A program made the translations under genes and the position numbers. Positions 60,663 through 64,000 of a stretch of DNA of 64,000 bases are shown piece by piece (position 1 is the stretch's first letter; the number at the start of each line of letters is the position of its first letter). Under the pieces are notes generated by a model that did not search any database, was not told where the DNA came from, and worked only from the letters and a program-made list of their open reading frames with translations. This DNA is from Salinispora pacifica CNR114 (GTDB taxonomy: Bacteria; Actinomycetota; Actinomycetes; Mycobacteriales; Micromonosporaceae): assembly GCF_000514775.1 (NCBI RefSeq), contig NZ_AZWO01000004.1, positions 134,089 through 198,088 of the forward strand, given 5' to 3'.

Positions 60663-62271
60663 GGCTGACCTCCTCGGCCGGGTGTTGTTCCGCATGCCGC
60701 TGCGCCCACTTGTAGTCAGCCTTGCCGCTGATCGTGCGCGAGATCTCGGCCACCAGCCAGATCGACCGTGGCACCTTGTAGCCGGCGATCTGCTCCCGCA
60801 GGTGCGTTCGCACCGCCGCCAGGTCGAGCGTGCCGCCGGCCCGGGGCTGGATCAGCGCCGCCACCCGCTGCCCGAGCCGCTCGTCGGGCACCCCGACAAC
60901 CAACGCGTCGAAGATGTCGGGGTGCGTCTTCAACGCCCCCTCGACCTCCTCCGGGAAGACCTTCTCACCGCCGGTGTTGACACAGGTGCTGCCCCGACCG
61001 AGCAACGTGATGGTGCCGTCGACCTCAAGCCGGGCGAGGTCACCCGGGAGCGCGTACCGCACGCCGTCCACCTCGATCAGCAGGGCGGCGGTCTTGACCG
61101 GGTCCTTGTAGTAGCCGAGGGGGAGGAAACCGCTCTTCGCCAGCCGCCCCTCCCCGCCCGGCGGCACCGGCCGCCCGTCCGGGCCGAGCACCACCGTGTT
61201 CGGCCCGGGCGTGACCCGCGGATCCTGCACCGCGCCACCGGGCACCTCGGCGACCACGCCCAGCCCGATGAAGCCGGTCTCCGACGCCCCGATCGCGTCG
61301 GTGACCAGCGCGTCGGGCAGCAGCTCCAGGTACTGCCGCTTGACCCCCGGGGAGAAGAGGGCGCCACTGGACGAGACCGCGGCCACCGACGAGCCGTCGT
61401 AGCCACCGGCGGCGTAGGCCTCGATGATCGGGCGGGCCATCGCGTCGCCGATCAACACCAGCACGTTGACCCGGCGCCGCTCGACCGTCCGCCAGACCTC
61501 CTCCGGGTCGAAGCGCGACAGCAGCACCACGGTGTCACCGGCGAAGAGCGCGGCGAGCACCGCCCACTGCGCGTTGCCGTGGATCAGGGGGGCCATGCAG
61601 AGGCGTACCATCGGGGTCCCGCTGGCGCCCCGGGCGGACTGGGCCCACTCGTCCTCGAGCGGAATGCCGGTCATGAAGTCGACGCCACCGCCGAGCGCGC
61701 GCCACACGTCCTCGTGCCGCCAGAGCACCCCCTTCGGGTAGCCGGTGGTGCCACCGGTGTACAGCAGGTAGAGGTCATCCGCCGAGCGCTCGCCGAAGTC
61801 CCGCGCCGGGTCGCCGGCGGCGAGCGCGTCCGCGTACGGCACGCCGCCGTACCCACCGATCTCCTCCGCCGAGCCGTCGGGTAGGGCCACCACGGTGTGC
61901 GGACCGGCGGCGCCGGCCAGCACGGTAGCGACTCGGGGCGCGAAGCGACGGTCGTGGATCAGCGCCGACAGCTCCGCGTCGGCGAAGAGGAAGCGCAGCT
62001 CGTTCTCGACGTACCGGTAGTTGATGTTGACGATCGCGGCGCGCAGCTTGTAGACGGCGATCATGGCCACCACGGCCTCGATCGAGTTGCCAGCGTAGAG
62101 GCCGACATGGTCACCGGGGCGCACGCCGCGGTCACGGAGGAAGTGGGCCAGCCGGTTGGCGCGCTCCTCCAGCTCCGGGTAGCTGATCGCCTGCTCGCCG
62201 AGGAACACGGCGGGACGGTCACCGAAGGCGTCAACCGCATGTTCAAACAGGTCTGCGATATTTGCCACCAT
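60652..62271 (-). CDS. fadD19: steroid side-chain acyl-CoA synthetase FadD19
   Basis: The protein has 539 residues from an ATG at 62271. It is an AMP-forming ligase with P-loop [62 protein letters not shown] and the C-terminal catalytic-lysine region SGKADYKWA. The [16 protein letters not shown] segment is diagnostic of Rv3515c-type proteins. FadD19 activates C24-C26 sterol side-chain carboxylates. It is divergent from echA19, as in M. tuberculosis. Confidence 0.93.
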   Translation of the reverse strand: MVANIADLFEHAVDAFGDRPAVFLGEQAISYPELEERANRLAHFLRDRGVRPGDHVGLYAGNSIEAVVAMIAVYKLRAAIVNINYRYVENELRFLFADAELSALIHDRRFAPRVATVLAGAAGPHTVVALPDGSAEEIGGYGGVPYADALAAGDPARDFGERSADDLYLLYTGGTTGYPKGVLWRHEDVWRALGGGVDFMTGIPLEDEWAQSARGASGTPMVRLCMAPLIHGNAQWAVLAALFAGDTVVLLSRFDPEEVWRTVERRRVNVLVLIGDAMARPIIEAYAAGGYDGSSVAAVSSSGALFSPGVKRQYLELLPDALVTDAIGASETGFIGLGVVAEVPGGAVQDPRVTPGPNTVVLGPDGRPVPPGGEGRLAKSGFLPLGYYKDPVKTAALLIEVDGVRYALPGDLARLEVDGTITLLGRGSTCVNTGGEKVFPEEVEGALKTHPDIFDALVVGVPDERLGQRVAALIQPRAGGTLDLAAVRTHLREQIAGYKVPRSIWLVAEISRTISGKADYKWAQRHAEQHPAEEVSHAD

Positions 62272-62281
62272 CACTTAAAAG

Positions 62282-62295
62282 TAGAACCTGTTATC
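62282..62295. promoter_or_regulatory. KstR-like site between fadD19 and echA19 (one mismatch)
   Basis: TAGAACCTGTTATC matches TnnAACnnGTTnnA except the final base. It lies 10 bases upstream of fadD19 and 39 bases upstream of echA19. Confidence 0.62.
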
Positions 62296-62334
62296 GTCGC
62301 TGACAAGCCTTGGAAATCGTCGAAGGAGGCGCCC

Positions 62335-63129
62335 GTGGAATCGGCAGCCGACCAGCCACACGCACTCGTGGAGCAACGTGGACAAATACTGATCGTGACG
62401 ATGAACCGGCCACGGGTCCGCAACGCGCTCTCCCCCGAGATGCTCGCGATCATGCGAGACGCCTGGGACCGTGCGGACGACGATCCGGAGATCCGAGCCT
62501 GCGTGCTCACCGGGGCCGGGGGTGCCTTCTGCGCCGGCGCCGACCTCCGCGCGATGACCCAGTCCCACCCCGGTGACCGGTTCAACGGCGCCGACCTCTC
62601 CCGGATCGACGCGCTACTCAAGGGACGGCGACTGACCAAACCGCTCATCGCCGCGGTGGAGGGGCCGGCGGTGGCGGGCGGCACCGAGATCCTCCAGGCA
62701 ACGGATCTCCGCGTGGCCGGGGCTAGCGCCCGCTTCGCGGTCTCCGAGGCGTGCTGGGGCCTGTTCCCCCTCGGCGGCTCCGCCGTCCGGCTGGTACGAC
62801 AGATCCCGTACGCCGTCGCGGCGGAGATGCTGCTGACCGGACGCCAGTTGGGTGCCGCCGAAGCCCGGGACGTGGGCCTGATCGGCCACGTGGTGCCGGA
62901 CGGACAGGCCCTGGACAAGGCCCTCGAACTGGCCGGGATGATCGCCGCGAACGGCCCGTTGGCGGTGCAGGCGATCCTGCGCACGATGCGGGAGACCGAG
63001 GGCCTGGCCGAGAACGAGGCGTTCGCGCTGGAGGCACCCATCGGCACGGCGGTGTTCCGCACCACCGACGCCAAGGAGGGCCCGCGCGCCTTCGTCGAGA
63101 AGCGCACCCCCCAGTTCCACGGGCGGTAG
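62335..63129 (+). CDS. echA19: enoyl-CoA hydratase EchA19
   Basis: The protein has 264 residues from a GTG at 62335 with AAGGAGG upstream. It matches Rv3516 closely: [90 protein letters not shown] and [12 protein letters not shown]. EchA19 hydrates enoyl-CoA thioesters of the sterol side chain. Its divergent pairing with fadD19 is conserved. Confidence 0.94.
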   Translation: MESAADQPHALVEQRGQILIVTMNRPRVRNALSPEMLAIMRDAWDRADDDPEIRACVLTGAGGAFCAGADLRAMTQSHPGDRFNGADLSRIDALLKGRRLTKPLIAAVEGPAVAGGTEILQATDLRVAGASARFAVSEACWGLFPLGGSAVRLVRQIPYAVAAEMLLTGRQLGAAEARDVGLIGHVVPDGQALDKALELAGMIAANGPLAVQAILRTMRETEGLAENEAFALEAPIGTAVFRTTDAKEGPRAFVEKRTPQFHGR

Positions 63130-63134
63130 CCAGG

Positions 63135-64000
63135 TCAGATCGCGCGCTGCTGCGCGGCCCAGTACGGGTCGCGCAGCACTCGCTTGTAGAGCTTGCCGTT
63201 CGGGTCGCGGGGCAACTCCTCGACGTAGTCCACGCTTCGGGGCAGCTTGAAGCGGGCCAGCCGGCCGGTCAGGAACGCCAGCAGCTCGCTGGTCAGCTCC
63301 GGACCAGCCGTCACCCCCAGCTCCGGCTGCACCACGGCCTTGATCTCCTCACCCCACTCATCGTGCGGGATGCCGAAGACCGCGACATCCGCTACCGCCG
63401 GATGAGCGGCGAGCTCCCCCTCGATCTCGGCCGGATAGACGTTCACCCCACCGGTAATGATCATGTCGCTCTTCCGGTCACACAGGTAGAGGTAGCCATC
63501 GTCGTCGAGGTAGCCGATGTCGCCGACGGTGAACATCCGGCCGCGCCAGGACTGCCGGGTCTTCTCGGCGTCGCCGAGGTATTCGAAGGTCGTCTCACCC
63601 ATCTGCAGATACACCGTCCCGGGCTCACCTGTTGGCGCGTCGTTGCCATCCGGGTCGAGCACCCGCACCTGCGAGCCCGGCCAGGCCTGCCCGACCGAGC
63701 CGGGCCGGGCCAGCCAGTCCTGGGCGGTGATCAGGGTGCCGCCGCCCTCACTGGCGGCGTAGTACTCCACCACCACCGGCCCCCACCAGTCGAGCATCCG
63801 CCGTTTGACCTCGTGCGGACACGGCGCCGCACCGTGGATCATCATCCGCATCGACGACAGGTCGTACGCCGTCCGAACCTTCTCCGACAGGGCGAGTAGG
63901 CGACGGAACTGGGTCGGCACCATGTGGCTGTGGGTGACCCGGTGCCGTTCGATCAGCCGCAGCATCTCGTGCGGGTCCCACCGGTCCATCAGCACCACCG
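63135..64000 (-). CDS. AMP-forming acyl-CoA synthetase, C-terminal part (partial)
   Basis: The gene runs off the right edge, and about 288 C-terminal residues are visible. They include the adenylate-forming core YYAASEGGGTLIT, GDIGYLDDDGYLYLCDRKSDMIITGGVNVYPAEIEGEL, FGIPHDEWGEEIKAVVQP and the catalytic lysine in LPRDPNGKLYKRVLRDPYW. It is convergent with echA19 with a 5-base gap. The position suggests another steroid-side-chain or ring-fragment FadD (FadD17/18-like neighbourhood), but the visible part does not decide which. Confidence 0.85.
   Translation of the reverse strand, partial: VVLMDRWDPHEMLRLIERHRVTHSHMVPTQFRRLLALSEKVRTAYDLSSMRMMIHGAAPCPHEVKRRMLDWWGPVVVEYYAASEGGGTLITAQDWLARPGSVGQAWPGSQVRVLDPDGNDAPTGEPGTVYLQMGETTFEYLGDAEKTRQSWRGRMFTVGDIGYLDDDGYLYLCDRKSDMIITGGVNVYPAEIEGELAAHPAVADVAVFGIPHDEWGEEIKAVVQPELGVTAGPELTSELLAFLTGRLARFKLPRSVDYVEELPRDPNGKLYKRVLRDPYWAAQQRAI

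Overview
The window is very GC-rich DNA with strong third-position G/C bias, frequent GTG starts and many 4-base stop/start overlaps. It contains F420-type luciferase-like oxidoreductases, a KstR/KstR2 regulator pair and a Tat-exported cholesterol oxidase. Together these indicate an actinomycete. The protein flavour suggests Micromonosporaceae (Micromonospora/Salinispora-like), but that is an inference and not a measured placement. No rRNA, tRNA, insertion sequence, phage or CRISPR array was recognised.

Left part (1-18.5 kb), mixed housekeeping and stress blocks. A BASS-family transporter is followed by a TetR gene. Next come a lipoprotein and an ABC exporter preceded by an odd repeat-bearing small ORF with a palindromic operator. 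A MalY/PatB-type C-S lyase stands alone. An ECF sigma factor with a zinc-finger anti-sigma factor heads a copper/haem envelope operon (PCuAC chaperone, DyP peroxidase, CopC). A cobalamin riboswitch precedes a cobalt importer cbiMNQO. A PadR regulator, a radical SAM protein resembling the tetraether lipid synthase (Tes/MJ0619) family and an ArsM-like methyltransferase lie divergent from an F420-type oxidoreductase.

Right part (18.6-64 kb), a steroid (cholesterol-type) catabolic supercluster. Nearly every gene has a recognisable counterpart in the Mycobacterium tuberculosis Rv3515c-Rv3574 region. Regulators: kstR and kstR2. Side chain: cyp125, KstR-linked alcohol and aldehyde dehydrogenases, fadD19, echA19, fadE34 (fused), fadE28/fadE29 (chsE1/chsE2), chsH1/chsH2, ltp2, fadA5. 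Ring A/B: secreted cholesterol oxidase and kstD. Rings C/D: echA20, ipdA, ipdB, ipdC, ipdF, fadE30, fadE31-33, fadA6. Accessory genes match Rv3520c and Rv3529c-Rv3531c. The gene order is heavily rearranged relative to mycobacteria.

Regulation can be read directly from the sequence. There are seven sites of the form TnnAACnnGTTnnA (KstR type) plus two one-mismatch sites. There are four sites close to AnCAAGnnCTTGnT (KstR2 type) sharing a longer core near CCAAGCAAGCGCTTGG. KstR sites sit in front of side-chain and upper-pathway genes, and KstR2 sites in front of ring C/D genes. Two exceptions stand out: fadA6 shares a perfect KstR palindrome, and the echA20/aldehyde dehydrogenase gap carries both types. 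Genes for KshAB, HsaA-G, Mce4, 3-beta-HSD and FadD3 are not seen here and would have to lie elsewhere.
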